Positions 53,252-63,557 are shown, counted from the stretch's first letter. The stretch: 64,000 nucleotides of DNA from Ensifer sp. LC11 (GCF_001695835.1 NZ_MBSO01000003.1:124001-188000), one strand, 5' to 3'. Numbers and translations are program-made. Notes: generated from the sequence alone by a model not told the origin.

Positions 53252-53941
53252 CTACCTCTGCGATTTCACGTAGTTGACATAGCCGCGGACATCGGCGGCG
53301 GGCTCGGCGTAGGCGGGGCCAAGCGTTCTCTCGATGTTTGCCATGTAAGTCTTTGCCCAGTCCGGCAGCGCATAGTCGATCGCCGCCAGGAATTCGAGCG
53401 TCGCGGCAAGCCTGATGTCGGCGATCGATGGTCTGGCACCGCCGATGAAGGGCTTGTCTCCAATGTAGAAGGCACGGAAGACGTCGAGCGGTTCGGCGAG
53501 TGCGGCCACTGCCGCCTGGCGTGCGGCTTCCTTCGTCGGGGCATCGGCGTCGCTGCAGCCGACTTCGCCCGCATAAAGCGGGAAGTTCAGCGCCGGATAG
53601 GTTGCCCGCGCGAGATAAGGATAGAAGGTGCCGATGAGATAGAACATGGCACTGTCGATCATGGCCCGGGCTTCCGGATCTTTCGGATAGAAGTCGTCGA
53701 GCCCGTGCTTGTTGCAGAGATACTGCATGATCGCGCAGCTTTCCCACAGAGCACCCTTGGGCAGATCCGCAGTCTCGATCATCGGTGTCAGATGCGACGG
53801 CGCCCGCGCCAAATACTCGGGCGTACGTGTTTGGCCGTAGACATCCTTCTCGCTGAAATCGAGTTTGGCTGCTCTGAGGAAAACGCGCGCCGTCATGTTG
53901 TTGACGCTGGGCTTGATCACGTTGAGCTGGATTGCGGACAT
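53252..53941 (-). CDS. Glutathione S-transferase-family protein
   Basis: 229 residues. N-terminal thioredoxin-like GST domain (LNVIKPSVNNMTARVFLRAA, then HLTPMIETADLPKGALWESC with the glutathione-contact region) and C-terminal helical domain with FIGGARPSIADIRLAATLEF, the usual N-capping box. ATG at 53941 follows GGGAGGAA. Downstream of the VOC gene on the same strand, 92 bp away. Substrate unknown; a detoxification or aromatic-ring role is possible. Confidence 0.87.
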   Translation of the reverse strand: MSAIQLNVIKPSVNNMTARVFLRAAKLDFSEKDVYGQTRTPEYLARAPSHLTPMIETADLPKGALWESCAIMQYLCNKHGLDDFYPKDPEARAMIDSAMFYLIGTFYPYLARATYPALNFPLYAGEVGCSDADAPTKEAARQAAVAALAEPLDVFRAFYIGDKPFIGGARPSIADIRLAATLEFLAAIDYALPDWAKTYMANIERTLGPAYAEPAADVRGYVNYVKSQR

Positions 53942-54033
53942 GGCATTCCTCCCTGTTGAGCGCCATTCTGCTGGTGGCTCTCGCGTCAGCCACCTGCTGA
54001 ATGGTGCGCGGCACATCCCACCACGGGCCGACG

Positions 54034-54624
54034 CTAGCGCCGACCGTAGGGGTCTTTCGGCAAGCGATCGGGCGAAAGCGTCGGCCGTGCGCGCTCGACC
54101 AGTCCCTCTATCGCATCGGCAAGGTGAACTTCGGCGATGTTGTAGTCGCCGCGCGCGACCCGGACCTTATGCGCTTCCATCAGGACCTCGGCGTGGCTGT
54201 GGCCCGCCGGCGGCTCGAAGCGGTAGGAGGCAAGTTCGATCAGCAAGCCGAGCGGATCCTCGAAATAGATCGAGTCCATGAAGCCGCGATCCTTGATTCC
54301 GCTATGCTTGATGTTCCGCTGGTCGAGCCGTTCGACCGCCTGGGAGAAGGTCGCGCGGGATACGGCGAAGGCGATGTGGTGCACGCAGCCGCTGTCCGTC
54401 GGCGTCCGCTTCTGCACGGGCTTGCGGTTCTCGTCGGTAAAGATGGTGATCAGGCGGCCATCGCCCGGATCGAAATACAGATGGCTCTCACTCGCCCGGT
54501 CAAGGTTCGGCTGTTCGAAAATGAAGGGCATGCCGAGCAACCCCTCCCAGAAGTCGATCGACGTCTGCCGGTCTGCGCCGACAAGCGTGATGTGGTGAAC
54601 CCCTTGCGACTGCAGTTTTCGCAT
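54034..54624 (-). CDS. VOC-family (glyoxalase/bleomycin-resistance) metalloprotein
   Basis: 196 residues with one vicinal-oxygen-chelate module. Metal-binding positions: His in GVHHITLVGADRQTSIDFWE, the Asp/Glu region of ESHLYFDPGDGRLITIF, His in CVHHIAFAVSRATFSQAVER and Glu in FEDPLGLLIELASYRFEP. ATG at 54624 follows GGGGAGG; the open frame to 54864 is rejected. It sits before a GST gene and may belong with it in detoxification, or be a ring-cleaving dioxygenase. Confidence 0.85.
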   Translation of the reverse strand: MRKLQSQGVHHITLVGADRQTSIDFWEGLLGMPFIFEQPNLDRASESHLYFDPGDGRLITIFTDENRKPVQKRTPTDSGCVHHIAFAVSRATFSQAVERLDQRNIKHSGIKDRGFMDSIYFEDPLGLLIELASYRFEPPAGHSHAEVLMEAHKVRVARGDYNIAEVHLADAIEGLVERARPTLSPDRLPKDPYGRR

Positions 54625-54919
54625 AGCCGGCCTCCCCGGTGACGCGGAGGATGCAGGACAAGCGGCCCATGGGCTCGCCCTTTCCGCCTCATCCAATTGT
54701 CGCCCGTCGTGAGCAGAAGGCAAGCGCCAATCACGGGCCGGTCGAGGGCCCCAGGCTGGAGGGCTGGTCGTGATCGGCGTGTTGTGACCGGCAATGCACA
54801 GATTTGCTTCCATCCGATCTTGACCTCTTGCTCTATGGTTGTTTTTCTTGCGAGGCGCAATCAATGCATGTGTGTGGTCGCGCCTGCCGAAATGGGGCAG
54901 TGTTCCGGGGAGTGGAAGC

Positions 54920-55366
54920 GTGAAGTTCTTGCGAAGGGCCGGTATCGTCGGCCTGCTGTCTTTTGCATTTGCGACCGCCGCACGGGCGGACGGCGATGCC
55001 TTTGCCGGGCAATGGCGGCAGCTGACCTCGACGGCCGGGCGGTGCGATAAATGCTATATCGGCATCGTGAGGCACGGTGACCTGCTGACCGTCAGCAGCA
55101 ACACTGGCTGGCAGGCCGTGGCGAACGTCGAGGGTTTTGCGGATCTGCAGCTCGCGGCCGGTAAAGGACAGTGGAAGCCAACCATCTCAGGCGCCTATGG
55201 CGGCAGGAGTTTCGGCATTCAGTTCGTTCGGCGTGGCGGGCAATTGCAAATGTTCATGGTGGTGTCGCAGGCTGACGGTGCCCCTTTGTCCATCCGCGTC
55301 ACCTTTGAAAAGGGCCTGCCCTCGAACAGGCACCAAGAACTGCCGGCCGAGACGCATCGCATCTGA
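54920..55366 (+). CDS. Small secreted hypothetical protein
   Basis: 148 residues with a signal peptide (MKFLRRAGIVGLLSFAFAT, cleavage after ARA near residue 23). The mature part has two cysteines in GRCDKCYIGIVRHGD, which could bind a metal or form a disulfide, and beta-rich segments. The GTG start at 54920 follows GGGGAGTGG; the longer frame from 54839 has no signal peptide. Family not recognised. Confidence 0.65.
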   Translation: MKFLRRAGIVGLLSFAFATAARADGDAFAGQWRQLTSTAGRCDKCYIGIVRHGDLLTVSSNTGWQAVANVEGFADLQLAAGKGQWKPTISGAYGGRSFGIQFVRRGGQLQMFMVVSQADGAPLSIRVTFEKGLPSNRHQELPAETHRI

Positions 55367-55391
55367 GACGCCCACCGCGCCGCGGGCCATT

Positions 55392-55435
55392 CTGGAGAGC
55401 CGTGCGTTCACACGAACGCGCAAGGGACGTTCTAG
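55392..55435. repeat. 44-bp palindromic repeat, copy 3
   Basis: Begins CTGGAGAGCCGTGCGTTC and ends with GACGTTCTAG. Same 44-bp layout as the copies at 7656, 35378 and 63647. It lies in the 356-bp gap (55367-55722) between the small secreted protein and the mutase; the rest of this gap shows no gene, only a weak GGCAGG/CCTGCC hairpin near 55683-55705 that may terminate transcription. Confidence 0.72.
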
Positions 55436-55722
55436 ACACGCGTATTTTGATTTCCTTGGCAAAGCTTCCTGTCTTCCGATTGCAGCATCCGCAGGTGAAC
55501 GGAGAGGACACCCGCGACAACCTTTACGGGGCTGCCAACTGGTTCGACGATGGCGAGGCGGCGGTGGTCGAACTGGCCGTTGCTGAGGATAGGGGACCGA
55601 CGGCGCAATGATCTCCGCTCTCCGCGCGCTCCTGCTCTCAGCCGTTGCAGTTACGGCCACCAGTGACGACAACCGCCGGGGCAGGTGGAATAAACCCCTG
55701 CCACCCCTCCCGTTCGAGCGCT

Positions 55723-57861
55723 TCAGATGTTGCGGCGCTTGCCCTCGATCAGGTCGAGCACGGCACGCGCCGCATCAAGGACATTCGTGCCCGGGCCGAA
55801 TACGGCCGACACACCGTTCTCCATCAGGTAGTCATAGTCCTGGCGCGGAATGACGCCGCCGCAGATGACGATCACGTCCTCGCCGCCACGCTGCTTCAGG
55901 GCTTCCGCAAGCTGCGGCATCAGCGTCTTGTGGCCGGCAGCCAGCGATGAGACGCCAATGACATTGACCTTGTTCGCAAGCGCCATGTCGGCTGCCTCGT
56001 CCGGCGTCTGGAACAGCGGCCCGGCAAGCACATCGAAGCCGATGTCGCCGAAGGCGGAGGCGATCACCTTGGCGCCGCGGTCATGGCCGTCCTGCCCGAG
56101 CTTGGCGACCATGATCTTCGGCTTGCGCCCGAGTTTTGCCGAGACCTCGTCCAGGCGCCCGGAGAGAACCGCGAGTTCGGGCTCGCCTTCATAGGCCTTG
56201 CCGTAGATCTTGCTGACGACCTTGGGCGTTGCGGCGTGGTCGCCGAACGCGCCGCGCATTGCGTCGGAGATTTCGCCGACGGTTGCGCGCGCTCGCGCCG
56301 CTTCGACGGCGGCGGCAAGCAGGTTGCCTTCACCTGTCGAGGCGATCTGCGAAAGCGCCTCCAGCGTCTCTTTCACTTTGACGCTGTCGCGCCGCCGCTT
56401 CGTCTCCGCGATCCGGCGGATCTGGGCGGCGCGCACGGCACTGTTGTCGATCTCCAGAATGTCGATCGGTTCCTCGTTGTCGAGGCGGTACTTGTTGACG
56501 CCGACGATGATCTCCTCGCCCTTGTCGACGGCCGCCTGGCGCCGGGTGGCCGCCTCCTCGATCAGTCGCTTCGGCAGTCCGGCATTGACGGCACGGGTCA
56601 TGCCGCCCATCGCCTCGACCTCCTCGATCAGCGCCCAGGCCTTTTCGGCGAGTTCATTGGTCAGGCTCTCGACATAGTAGGAGCCGGCGAGCGGGTCGAC
56701 CACCTTCGTGACGCCGGTCTCGTGCTGCAGGATCAGCTGCGTGTTGCGGGCGATGCGCGCGGAAAACTCCGTCGGCAAGGCGATCGCCTCGTCGAAGGAA
56801 TTGGTGTGCAGCGACTGCGTGCCGCCAAGGGCCGCCGACATCGCCTCAAACGCGGTGCGGATGATGTTGTTATAGGGGTCCTGCTCCTGCAGCGAGACGC
56901 CCGAGGTCTGGCAGTGGGTGCGCAGCATCAGGGAGGACGGCTTCTTCGGCTCGAACTCTTTCATGATGCGGGTCCAGAGCAGACGCGCTGCGCGGAGTTT
57001 CGCCGCTTCCATGAAGAAGTTCATGCCGATTGCAAAGAAGAAGGAAAGGCGGCCTGCGAATTCGTCGACATTCAGCCCCTTGGCAAGGGCGGCGCGCACA
57101 TATTCTCGCCCGTCGGCGAGCGTGAAGGCGAGCTCCTGCACCAGCGTCGCACCCGCCTCCTGCATGTGATAGCCGGAAATCGAGATCGAGTTGAACTTCG
57201 GCATCTCCCTGGCCGTGTATTCGATGATATCGGCAACGATCCGCATCGAAGGTTCCGGCGGGTAGATATAGGTGTTGCGGACCATGAACTCCTTCAAGAT
57301 GTCGTTCTGGATGGTGCCTGAAAGCTTGTCGCGCGAGACGCCCTGTTCCTCGCCGGCGACGATGAAGGAGGCAAGGATCGGGATAACAGCGCCGTTCATG
57401 GTCATCGACACCGACATCTCGTCGAGCGGAATGCCGTCGAACAGGATCTTCATGTCCTCGACCGAGTCGATCGCGACGCCCGCCTTGCCGACATCGCCCT
57501 CGACGCGCGGATGGTCGCTGTCATAACCGCGATGGGTCGCAAGGTCGAAGGCGACCGAGAGGCCTTTCTGGCCCGCGGCGAGATTCTTCCGGTAGAAGGC
57601 GTTGGAGGCTTCCGCCGTCGAGAAGCCGGCATATTGCCGGATCGTCCAGGAACGGCCGGCATACATGGTGGCGCGGGGCCCGCGCACGAAAGGTTCGAAG
57701 CCGGGCAGTGAAGTTAGATGCTCGATGCCGCCGAGATCGTCAGCCGTATAGAGCGGCTTTACAGCGATGCCCTCGGGCGTCTGCCAGGTGAGGCTTTCCG
57801 GCGCTGCCTTGAGCTCGCGCTCAGCGAGCGTTTCCCAGTCCGTGATGGTTTTGTCAGTCAT
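55723..57861 (-). CDS. bhbA: Methylmalonyl-CoA mutase
   Basis: Adenosylcobalamin enzyme converting (R)-methylmalonyl-CoA to succinyl-CoA, 712 residues, one-chain form. The catalytic TIM barrel has RPWT-like [12 protein letters not shown] near residue 90 and [20 protein letters not shown]. The C-terminal cobalamin domain has the DxHxxG motif in [13 protein letters not shown], with [16 protein letters not shown] and [15 protein letters not shown]. The ATG at 57861 follows GGAG at 9 bases; the ATG at 57867 is less likely. The gene name bhbA follows S. meliloti usage. Downstream of pccA on the same strand, separated by a RIME-like repeat. Confidence 0.96.
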   Translation of the reverse strand: MTDKTITDWETLAERELKAAPESLTWQTPEGIAVKPLYTADDLGGIEHLTSLPGFEPFVRGPRATMYAGRSWTIRQYAGFSTAEASNAFYRKNLAAGQKGLSVAFDLATHRGYDSDHPRVEGDVGKAGVAIDSVEDMKILFDGIPLDEMSVSMTMNGAVIPILASFIVAGEEQGVSRDKLSGTIQNDILKEFMVRNTYIYPPEPSMRIVADIIEYTAREMPKFNSISISGYHMQEAGATLVQELAFTLADGREYVRAALAKGLNVDEFAGRLSFFFAIGMNFFMEAAKLRAARLLWTRIMKEFEPKKPSSLMLRTHCQTSGVSLQEQDPYNNIIRTAFEAMSAALGGTQSLHTNSFDEAIALPTEFSARIARNTQLILQHETGVTKVVDPLAGSYYVESLTNELAEKAWALIEEVEAMGGMTRAVNAGLPKRLIEEAATRRQAAVDKGEEIIVGVNKYRLDNEEPIDILEIDNSAVRAAQIRRIAETKRRRDSVKVKETLEALSQIASTGEGNLLAAAVEAARARATVGEISDAMRGAFGDHAATPKVVSKIYGKAYEGEPELAVLSGRLDEVSAKLGRKPKIMVAKLGQDGHDRGAKVIASAFGDIGFDVLAGPLFQTPDEAADMALANKVNVIGVSSLAAGHKTLMPQLAEALKQRGGEDVIVICGGVIPRQDYDYLMENGVSAVFGPGTNVLDAARAVLDLIEGKRRNI

Positions 57862-57907
57862 GGGCATTGCTCCATATGCAGCGCGTAATCAGGTGGTATG
57901 TGGTGGC

Positions 57908-58094
57908 ACCCCCCTCTGTCCTGCCGGACCTCTCCCCCACACGGGGGGAGATCGACAAGCCGCTACCTCCCATTCCATCGGTAACCCGATGTGTTTCCAA
58001 GCTCTTGCAGCGTCGCTGGGCTCTTGGGGCAAAGCCGTGCCACGGGCCGAGCTCCCCCCTTGTGGGGGAGATGCCCGGCAGGGCAGAGGGGGGT
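57908..58094. repeat. RIME-like inverted-repeat element
   Basis: Two arms of about 46 bp (57908-57953 and 58049-58094) are inverted copies of each other with few mismatches; each contains a GC-rich sub-palindrome (CTCCCCCAC...GGGGGGAG). A spacer of about 95 bp separates them. The layout resembles rhizobial intergenic mosaic elements. Located between pccA and bhbA within what should be one transcription unit. Confidence 0.7.
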
Positions 58095-58113
58095 ATCACC
58101 CGGGGCGCTTCCA

Positions 58114-60117
58114 TCACTCGAATTCCATGATCAGTTCATCGACCGCAAGGCTCGCACCGGCCACCACTGCCACGCGCTTGACCACGGCCTTCTTCTCGGC
58201 GCGCAGGATGTTCTCCATCTTCATCGCCTCGACGACGGCGAGTGCCTGTCCGGCCTCGACCGTATCGCCCGCCTTTACAGTGACGGAGGTGATCACACCC
58301 GGCATCGGGCAAAGCAGCATGCGCGACATGTCCGGCGGCAGTTTCTTCGGCATCAGCCGCGCGAGTTCGGCGACACGCGGGCTTCTCACGTAGGCGACAA
58401 GATCGATGCCGCGCCAGCGAAGCCGGATGGCGGTGCCGACCAGGTCGACTTTGACGCTCAAGGGCTCATTGTCGATGTTGAAGGTGGCAAGTGTGCGACC
58501 TGGGACCCAGTCTCCGGCGATCGAAAGCGAGGCGCCGTCGGCAAATCTCACATAGGCTCCATCGGCAGAAGCGCCGGCCGTCACCGCGAAGTCGTGATCG
58601 CCAAGGCTTGCGACCCAGTCATGGCCGACGACGCGACGGTGATTGCCGATCGTGCCAGAAATCTGGCTCGCGCGCACCTGCAGGGCCTGGTTGACCGATA
58701 CGGCGACGGCGGCAAGCTTGCGAAGCGACCGCTCATCGGCCGTCACGCCATGGAAGCCATCGGCGAACTCTTCGGCGATATAGGCAGTCGTCAGCCGGCC
58801 GTCGCGGAAGCGCTGTTGCTGCATGACGGCGGCGAGGAACGGCAGATTGTGGCCGATGCCCTCGACTTCGAACTGGTCGAGCGCCACGGCCATCGCGTCG
58901 ACGGCCGCCTTGCGGTCCGGTCCCCAGGTGCAGAGCTTGGCAATCATCGGATCGTAATACATCGAGATCTCGCCACCCTCGAAGACGCCGGTGTCGTTGC
59001 GAGTCACGGTGCCGTCGTCGCGTTTTCCCTCGACCGGCGGGCGGTAGCGCGTCAGCCGGCCGATCGAGGGCAGGAAGTTGCGATAGGGATCTTCCGCATA
59101 AAGCCGGCTTTCGATCGCCCAGCCATTTAGCTTCACGTTGTCCTGGCCGAAGGCGAGCTTTTCGCCGCTAGCAACACGGATCATCTGCTCGACGAGATCG
59201 AGCCCGGTGATGAGTTCGGTCACCGGATGCTCCACCTGCAGGCGGGTGTTCATCTCGAGGAAGTAAAAGTTGCGCTTGGCATCGACGATGAACTCGACGG
59301 TGCCGGCCGAATGGTAGCCGACCGCTTTTGCCAGCGCGACCGCCTGCTCGCCCATGGCCTTGCGCGTCTCGGCGTCGAGAAACGGCGAGGGCGCCTCCTC
59401 GATGACTTTCTGGTTGCGGCGCTGGATCGAGCATTCGCGCTCGCCGAGATAAAGCGTGTTGCCATGCTTGTCGCCAAGCACCTGGATCTCGATATGGCGC
59501 GGCTCGGTGACGAATTTCTCGATAAAGATGCGATCGTCGCCAAACGAGTTCTTTGCCTCGTTTTTCGAGGACTGGAAGCCTTCGCGCGCCTCCTGGTCGT
59601 TCCAGGCGATGCGCATGCCCTTGCCGCCGCCGCCAGCCGATGCCTTGATCATCACGGGATAGCCGATGGAGGTGGCGATCCTGACGGCCTCCTCGGCGTC
59701 CTCGATCAGACCCATGTGGCCCGGAACCGTCGAGACGCCGGCTTCGGCTGCGAGCTTCTTGGAGGTGATCTTGTCGCCCATCGCCTGGATGGCGCCAACC
59801 GGCGGCCCGATGAAGGCGACGCCCTCCTTTTCGAGTGCCTCGGCAAAGGCGGCGTTTTCCGAAAGGAAGCCGTAGCCCGGGTGGACGGCATCCGCGCCCG
59901 TCTTGCGGATCGCGTCGATGATCTTGTCGATGACGATGTAGGACTGGGCCGAGGGCGAGGCGCCAATATGCACGGCCTCATCCGCCATGCGCACATGCAT
60001 GGCTTCGCGGTCGGCGTCGGAATAGACGGCGACCGTGGCGATGCCGAGTTTCTTTGCGGTCTTGATGACGCGGCAGGCGATTTCACCACGGTTGGCGATG
60101 AGGATTTTCTTGAACAT
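58114..60117 (-). CDS. pccA: Propionyl-CoA carboxylase alpha subunit (biotin carboxylase + BCCP)
   Basis: 667 residues. Biotin carboxylase domain (about 1-450) with KILIANRGEIACRVIKTAKK, KASAGGGGKGMRIAW (ATP grasp) and EMNTRLQVEHPVTELITGLD. A central BT domain (about 505-590) precedes the C-terminal biotinyl domain with VVEAMKMENILRAE, whose Lys carries biotin. ATG at 60117 is chosen over a TTG at 60132. It partners with PccB encoded upstream. Confidence 0.95.
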   Translation of the reverse strand: MFKKILIANRGEIACRVIKTAKKLGIATVAVYSDADREAMHVRMADEAVHIGASPSAQSYIVIDKIIDAIRKTGADAVHPGYGFLSENAAFAEALEKEGVAFIGPPVGAIQAMGDKITSKKLAAEAGVSTVPGHMGLIEDAEEAVRIATSIGYPVMIKASAGGGGKGMRIAWNDQEAREGFQSSKNEAKNSFGDDRIFIEKFVTEPRHIEIQVLGDKHGNTLYLGERECSIQRRNQKVIEEAPSPFLDAETRKAMGEQAVALAKAVGYHSAGTVEFIVDAKRNFYFLEMNTRLQVEHPVTELITGLDLVEQMIRVASGEKLAFGQDNVKLNGWAIESRLYAEDPYRNFLPSIGRLTRYRPPVEGKRDDGTVTRNDTGVFEGGEISMYYDPMIAKLCTWGPDRKAAVDAMAVALDQFEVEGIGHNLPFLAAVMQQQRFRDGRLTTAYIAEEFADGFHGVTADERSLRKLAAVAVSVNQALQVRASQISGTIGNHRRVVGHDWVASLGDHDFAVTAGASADGAYVRFADGASLSIAGDWVPGRTLATFNIDNEPLSVKVDLVGTAIRLRWRGIDLVAYVRSPRVAELARLMPKKLPPDMSRMLLCPMPGVITSVTVKAGDTVEAGQALAVVEAMKMENILRAEKKAVVKRVAVVAGASLAVDELIMEFE

Positions 60118-60146
60118 CTGTTTCTCTTTCAAATCCGTGGGGCGCG

Positions 60147-60452
60147 TCAGCGTTTGAACTTGCGGCGATAGGGCAGAAGCGCGATCGACGATGCTGCGGC
60201 TGCACCGCCAAAGAGCAGCGCGAAGGGCACGACGACCATGAGCGCGGCGAGAACCGGGCTCGTGGAGCGGGCGATATGAGTGCCGACGGCGCCGATGTTG
60301 AGCCCGATGAGCACGCCTGCTGTTGTCGCGCCAATGACAACGCCGATCAGCGCATTGATCGCCATGTAGCGCAGCATCTGCCAGTGATCACGCCTGGCTT
60401 CCTCCGGTGTCATGATGCGCTCCGGCTCACGCTCCATCGTCGCCTCCATCAA
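60147..60452 (-). CDS. Small two-helix membrane protein between pccB and pccA
   Basis: 101 residues. An acidic/basic N-terminal part ([20 protein letters not shown]) is followed by two membrane helices (about 29-54 and 66-90). The end ([10 protein letters not shown]) is strongly basic, so both ends should be cytoplasmic. The start overlaps the pccB stop (ATGA), and pccA follows after 29 bases. I know it only as a recurring rhizobial neighbour; function unknown. Confidence 0.72.
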   Translation of the reverse strand: MMEATMEREPERIMTPEEARRDHWQMLRYMAINALIGVVIGATTAGVLIGLNIGAVGTHIARSTSPVLAALMVVVPFALLFGGAAAASSIALLPYRRKFKR

Positions 60453-61981
60453 AGCGGGATCGTGTCGTGCTTGCGCCAGCGCAGGTCGATCTGCTTGTTG
60501 CGCAGCGACGCGAAGGCGCGGGCGATGCGGCGGCGCGATGAATGCGGCATGATCACTTCGTCGATAAAGCCGCGCTCGGCCGCAACGAACGGATTGGCGA
60601 AGCGCTCCTCGTATTCCTTCGTTCGCGCCGCAATCTTCTCGGCATCGCCGAGTTCTGAGCGGTAGAGAATTTCGGTTGCGCCCTTGGCGCCCATGACGGC
60701 GATCTCGGCGGTCGGCCAGGCATAGTTGACGTCGGCGCCGATGTGTTTCGAGGCCATGACGTCATAGGCGCCGCCATAGGCCTTGCGGGTGATCAACGTC
60801 ACCATTGGCACGGTCGCCTGGCTATAGGCAAAGAGCAGCTTGGCGCCGTGCTTGATGACGCCGCCATATTCCTGGGCGGTGCCAGGCAGGAAGCCGGGCA
60901 CGTCGACCAGCGTCAGGAGCGGGATGGAAAAGGCGTCGCAGAAGCGCACGAAACGCGCGGCCTTGCGCGAGCTGTCGATGTCGAGGCACCCGGCAAGCAC
61001 CATCGGCTGGTTGGCGACAACGCCGACCGTCTGTCCCTCCATGCGGATGAAGCCGGTGACGATGTTGCGGGCGAAGCTCTGCTGCAGCTCGAAGAAGTCG
61101 CCCTCGTCGGCGAGCGACAGGATCAGTTCCTTCATGTCGTAGGGCTTGGTGGCGCTATCGGGGATCAGGCTGTCGAGGCGCATATCGAGCCGCGACGGAT
61201 CGTCGTGGAAGGGGCGGACCGGCGGCTTCTCACGATTGTTGAGCGGCAGGAAATCGAAGAGCAGGCGGGTCGCCTCCAGCGCCTCGATGTCGTTCTCATA
61301 GGCGCCATCGGCAACGGAGGATTTCGATGTATGCGTGCGCGCGCCGCCCAGTTCTTCGGCTGTGACGATCTCGTTCGTCACGGTCTTCACGACGTCCGGT
61401 CCGGTCACGAACATGTAGGATGAATCGCGGACCATGAAGATGAAATCGGTCATGGCCGGCGAATAGACCGCGCCGCCGGCGCACGGACCCATGATCACGG
61501 AGATCTGCGGAATGACACCGGAGGCCTCGGCATTACGGCGGAAGACCTCGGCATAACCGGCTAGCGATGCCACGCCTTCCTGGATGCGGGCGCCACCCGA
61601 ATCGTTGAGGCCGATGACCGGCGCGCCGTTGCGTACCGCCATATCCATGATCTTGCAGATCTTCTGGGCATGGGTTTCCGACAGTGAGCCGCCGAGCACG
61701 GTGAAGTCCTGGGAGAAGACATAGACCTGCCGGCCGTTGATCGTTCCCCAGCCGGTGACGACACCATCACCGGCGACCTTTTGGCTCTCCATGCCGAAGT
61801 CGACGCAGCGGTGGGTGACGTACATGTCGTATTCTTCGAAGGAACCTTCGTCGAGCAGCACCTCGATGCGTTCGCGCGCCGTCAGCTTGCCCTTGCCGTG
61901 CTGGGCGTCGATCCGCCGCTGGCCGCCGCCGGCGCGTGCTTCCGCCCGGCGGGCCTCGACCTGTTCTAGTATGGCGCGCAT
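60449..61981 (-). CDS. pccB: Propionyl-CoA carboxylase beta subunit (carboxyltransferase)
   Basis: 510 residues. Crotonase-like carboxyltransferase that moves CO2 from biotin to propionyl-CoA. N-half oxyanion region: [21 protein letters not shown]-half: [20 protein letters not shown] and [11 protein letters not shown]-like [19 protein letters not shown]. Begins with ATG at 61981 after GGGAGGGC. First gene of the pccB-orf-pccA-bhbA unit, divergent from the ScfR-type regulator. Confidence 0.96.
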   Translation of the reverse strand: MRAILEQVEARRAEARAGGGQRRIDAQHGKGKLTARERIEVLLDEGSFEEYDMYVTHRCVDFGMESQKVAGDGVVTGWGTINGRQVYVFSQDFTVLGGSLSETHAQKICKIMDMAVRNGAPVIGLNDSGGARIQEGVASLAGYAEVFRRNAEASGVIPQISVIMGPCAGGAVYSPAMTDFIFMVRDSSYMFVTGPDVVKTVTNEIVTAEELGGARTHTSKSSVADGAYENDIEALEATRLLFDFLPLNNREKPPVRPFHDDPSRLDMRLDSLIPDSATKPYDMKELILSLADEGDFFELQQSFARNIVTGFIRMEGQTVGVVANQPMVLAGCLDIDSSRKAARFVRFCDAFSIPLLTLVDVPGFLPGTAQEYGGVIKHGAKLLFAYSQATVPMVTLITRKAYGGAYDVMASKHIGADVNYAWPTAEIAVMGAKGATEILYRSELGDAEKIAARTKEYEERFANPFVAAERGFIDEVIMPHSSRRRIARAFASLRNKQIDLRWRKHDTIPL

Positions 61982-62089
61982 GGTGCCCTCCCGGTTTTTC
62001 AGTGCCCGATTTTTTCAACAATTGTGCAGAGGCGCTTCGAGCTTCGCAATAGCGTCGAAGACGGCATGGAAAAACGTCCCTTCATGTGC

Positions 62090-62138
62090 AAATGTGAAAT
62101 AGAGAAATTTGTGAAACGTAAATTGCAAAGTTGCAAAT
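62090..62138. promoter_or_regulatory. Candidate ScfR/RamB-type operators
   Basis: Three copies of TTGCAAA-like words: TGTGCAAATGTGAAAT near 62092, and the direct pair TTGCAAAG-TTGCAAA at 62123-62137, which overlaps the likely ribosome-binding site of the regulator gene. RamB of actinobacteria binds AAATTTGCAAA-type sites, so autoregulation and control of pccB from the same region are plausible. The words are seen; the binding is inference. Confidence 0.5.
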
Positions 62139-63557
62139 ATGGCGATCGGCAAGCTCTATATCGGCCGCAAGGTCAGGGAACTGCGGGAAGTGAACAAGGC
62201 GACGCAAGGCCAGTTCGCCGAGCGCATCGGCATCTCCACCAGCTATCTCAACCAAATCGAGAACAACCAGCGGCCAGTCTCGGCGGCGGTGCTCCTGGCG
62301 CTTGCCGAGAAATTCCAGATCGACATCGCCGAACTCTCGACCGGCGAGGGCGATCGCCTGCTCTCTGCCCTCTCGGAAGCGCTCAGCGATCCGCTGTTTG
62401 AAACCTACTCGGCGAGCCTGCAGGAACTGAAGCTCGTCGCCCAGAACGCGCCCGGGCTGGCGCATGCGTTGATCACCTGCCACCAGGCCTATCGCCGCAA
62501 CAGCGAGCAACTCGCAAGCATCGACGACACGATCGGTCGCGGCGGACCTTTCGTCGAAACGACACCCTATGAGGAAGTGCGGGACTTCTTCCACTTCGTC
62601 GACAACTACCTCCACGAGATCGATCTGCTCGCCGAACGGCTGGCGGGTGAGTTGGGGCTTGGCGAGGGCGACAATCACGCGGCTTTGGCAAGCTATCTCG
62701 AACAGCGCCATGGCGTCCGGGTCGTTCGCGGATCGGCCGGCGACGAGGTGATCCGCCGCTTCGATCCGCGCGCCCGCATCCTGACGCTCAACCCATATGC
62801 GCCGACGGCGACACGCGACTTTCAGATCGCCCTGCAAATCGCCCAGCTTCACGCCCGCGAGGAGATCGACCGGGTGGCCGGCAGCGCCGGCTTCCGCACC
62901 GAAGAGGCCTACGAGATCTGTCGCATCGGCTTGCAGAACTATTTTGCCGGCGCGCTGATCTTGCCCTACCAGGCCTTCTCGAAGGCCGCCCGCGACTTGC
63001 GGCACGACATAGAGCTTCTTGCCGCCCGCTTCGGTGCATCGCTGGAGCAAGTCTGTCATCGTCTCTCGACGCTGCAGCGGCCTGGGCAGAAGGGCATTCC
63101 GATCTTCTTTGCCCGCATCGATCGCGCCGGCAACATCACCAAGCGCCACAGCGCCGCGAAGCTTCAGTTCGCACGCTTCGGCGCCGCCTGTCCGCTCTGG
63201 AACGTGCATCAGGCCTTCGAGACGCCGGGCCGGATCATCCGGCAACTGGCCGAAACACCCGATGGGGTACGCTATCTCTGTCTTGCCACCCAGATCACCA
63301 AGGGCGGCGGCGGTTTCCGCGCCGCACAACCCCGCTATGCCCTCGCACTCGGCTGCGAGGTCTCCTATGCCGATGCTTTCGTCTATGCCGACGACATGGA
63401 TCTCGGCAACCGTATGGCCTTCGACCCGATCGGCATTTCCTGCCGTATCTGCGAGCGGACGAAATGCGCCAGTCGTGCCGTGCCGCCATTGAAGCGTCGC
63501 CTGATTGTGGACCATGACTTACGCGGCGCTCTGCCGTATCGTCTAAGCGAGAGTTGA
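62139..63557 (+). CDS. XRE-type short-chain acyl-CoA regulator (ScfR/RamB family)
   Basis: 472 residues. N-terminal helix-turn-helix (about 8-62: TQGQFAERIGISTSYLNQIE), then a middle IrrE-like M78 region (about 150-280: REEIDRVAGSAGFRTEEAYE), then a C-terminal DUF2083-type domain with the cysteine motif GISCRICERTKCASRA, which may bind metal or an iron-sulfur cluster. The family controls propionate and glyoxylate-type pathways. It is divergent from pccB, so it is likely to regulate propionyl-CoA carboxylase. ATG at 62139 is next to putative operator words. Confidence 0.87.
   Translation: MAIGKLYIGRKVRELREVNKATQGQFAERIGISTSYLNQIENNQRPVSAAVLLALAEKFQIDIAELSTGEGDRLLSALSEALSDPLFETYSASLQELKLVAQNAPGLAHALITCHQAYRRNSEQLASIDDTIGRGGPFVETTPYEEVRDFFHFVDNYLHEIDLLAERLAGELGLGEGDNHAALASYLEQRHGVRVVRGSAGDEVIRRFDPRARILTLNPYAPTATRDFQIALQIAQLHAREEIDRVAGSAGFRTEEAYEICRIGLQNYFAGALILPYQAFSKAARDLRHDIELLAARFGASLEQVCHRLSTLQRPGQKGIPIFFARIDRAGNITKRHSAAKLQFARFGAACPLWNVHQAFETPGRIIRQLAETPDGVRYLCLATQITKGGGGFRAAQPRYALALGCEVSYADAFVYADDMDLGNRMAFDPIGISCRICERTKCASRAVPPLKRRLIVDHDLRGALPYRLSES

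Noticed and set aside
55187-55672. A 161-codon minus-strand frame between the secreted protein and the mutase
   Set aside because: Arg/Pro/Ser-rich composition, runs through the 44-bp repeat and overlaps the secreted-protein gene; no start signal.
57908-58094. CRISPR-like repeat arrangement
   Set aside because: Only two copies, in inverted orientation, with a single spacer; this is an inverted-repeat element, not an array.
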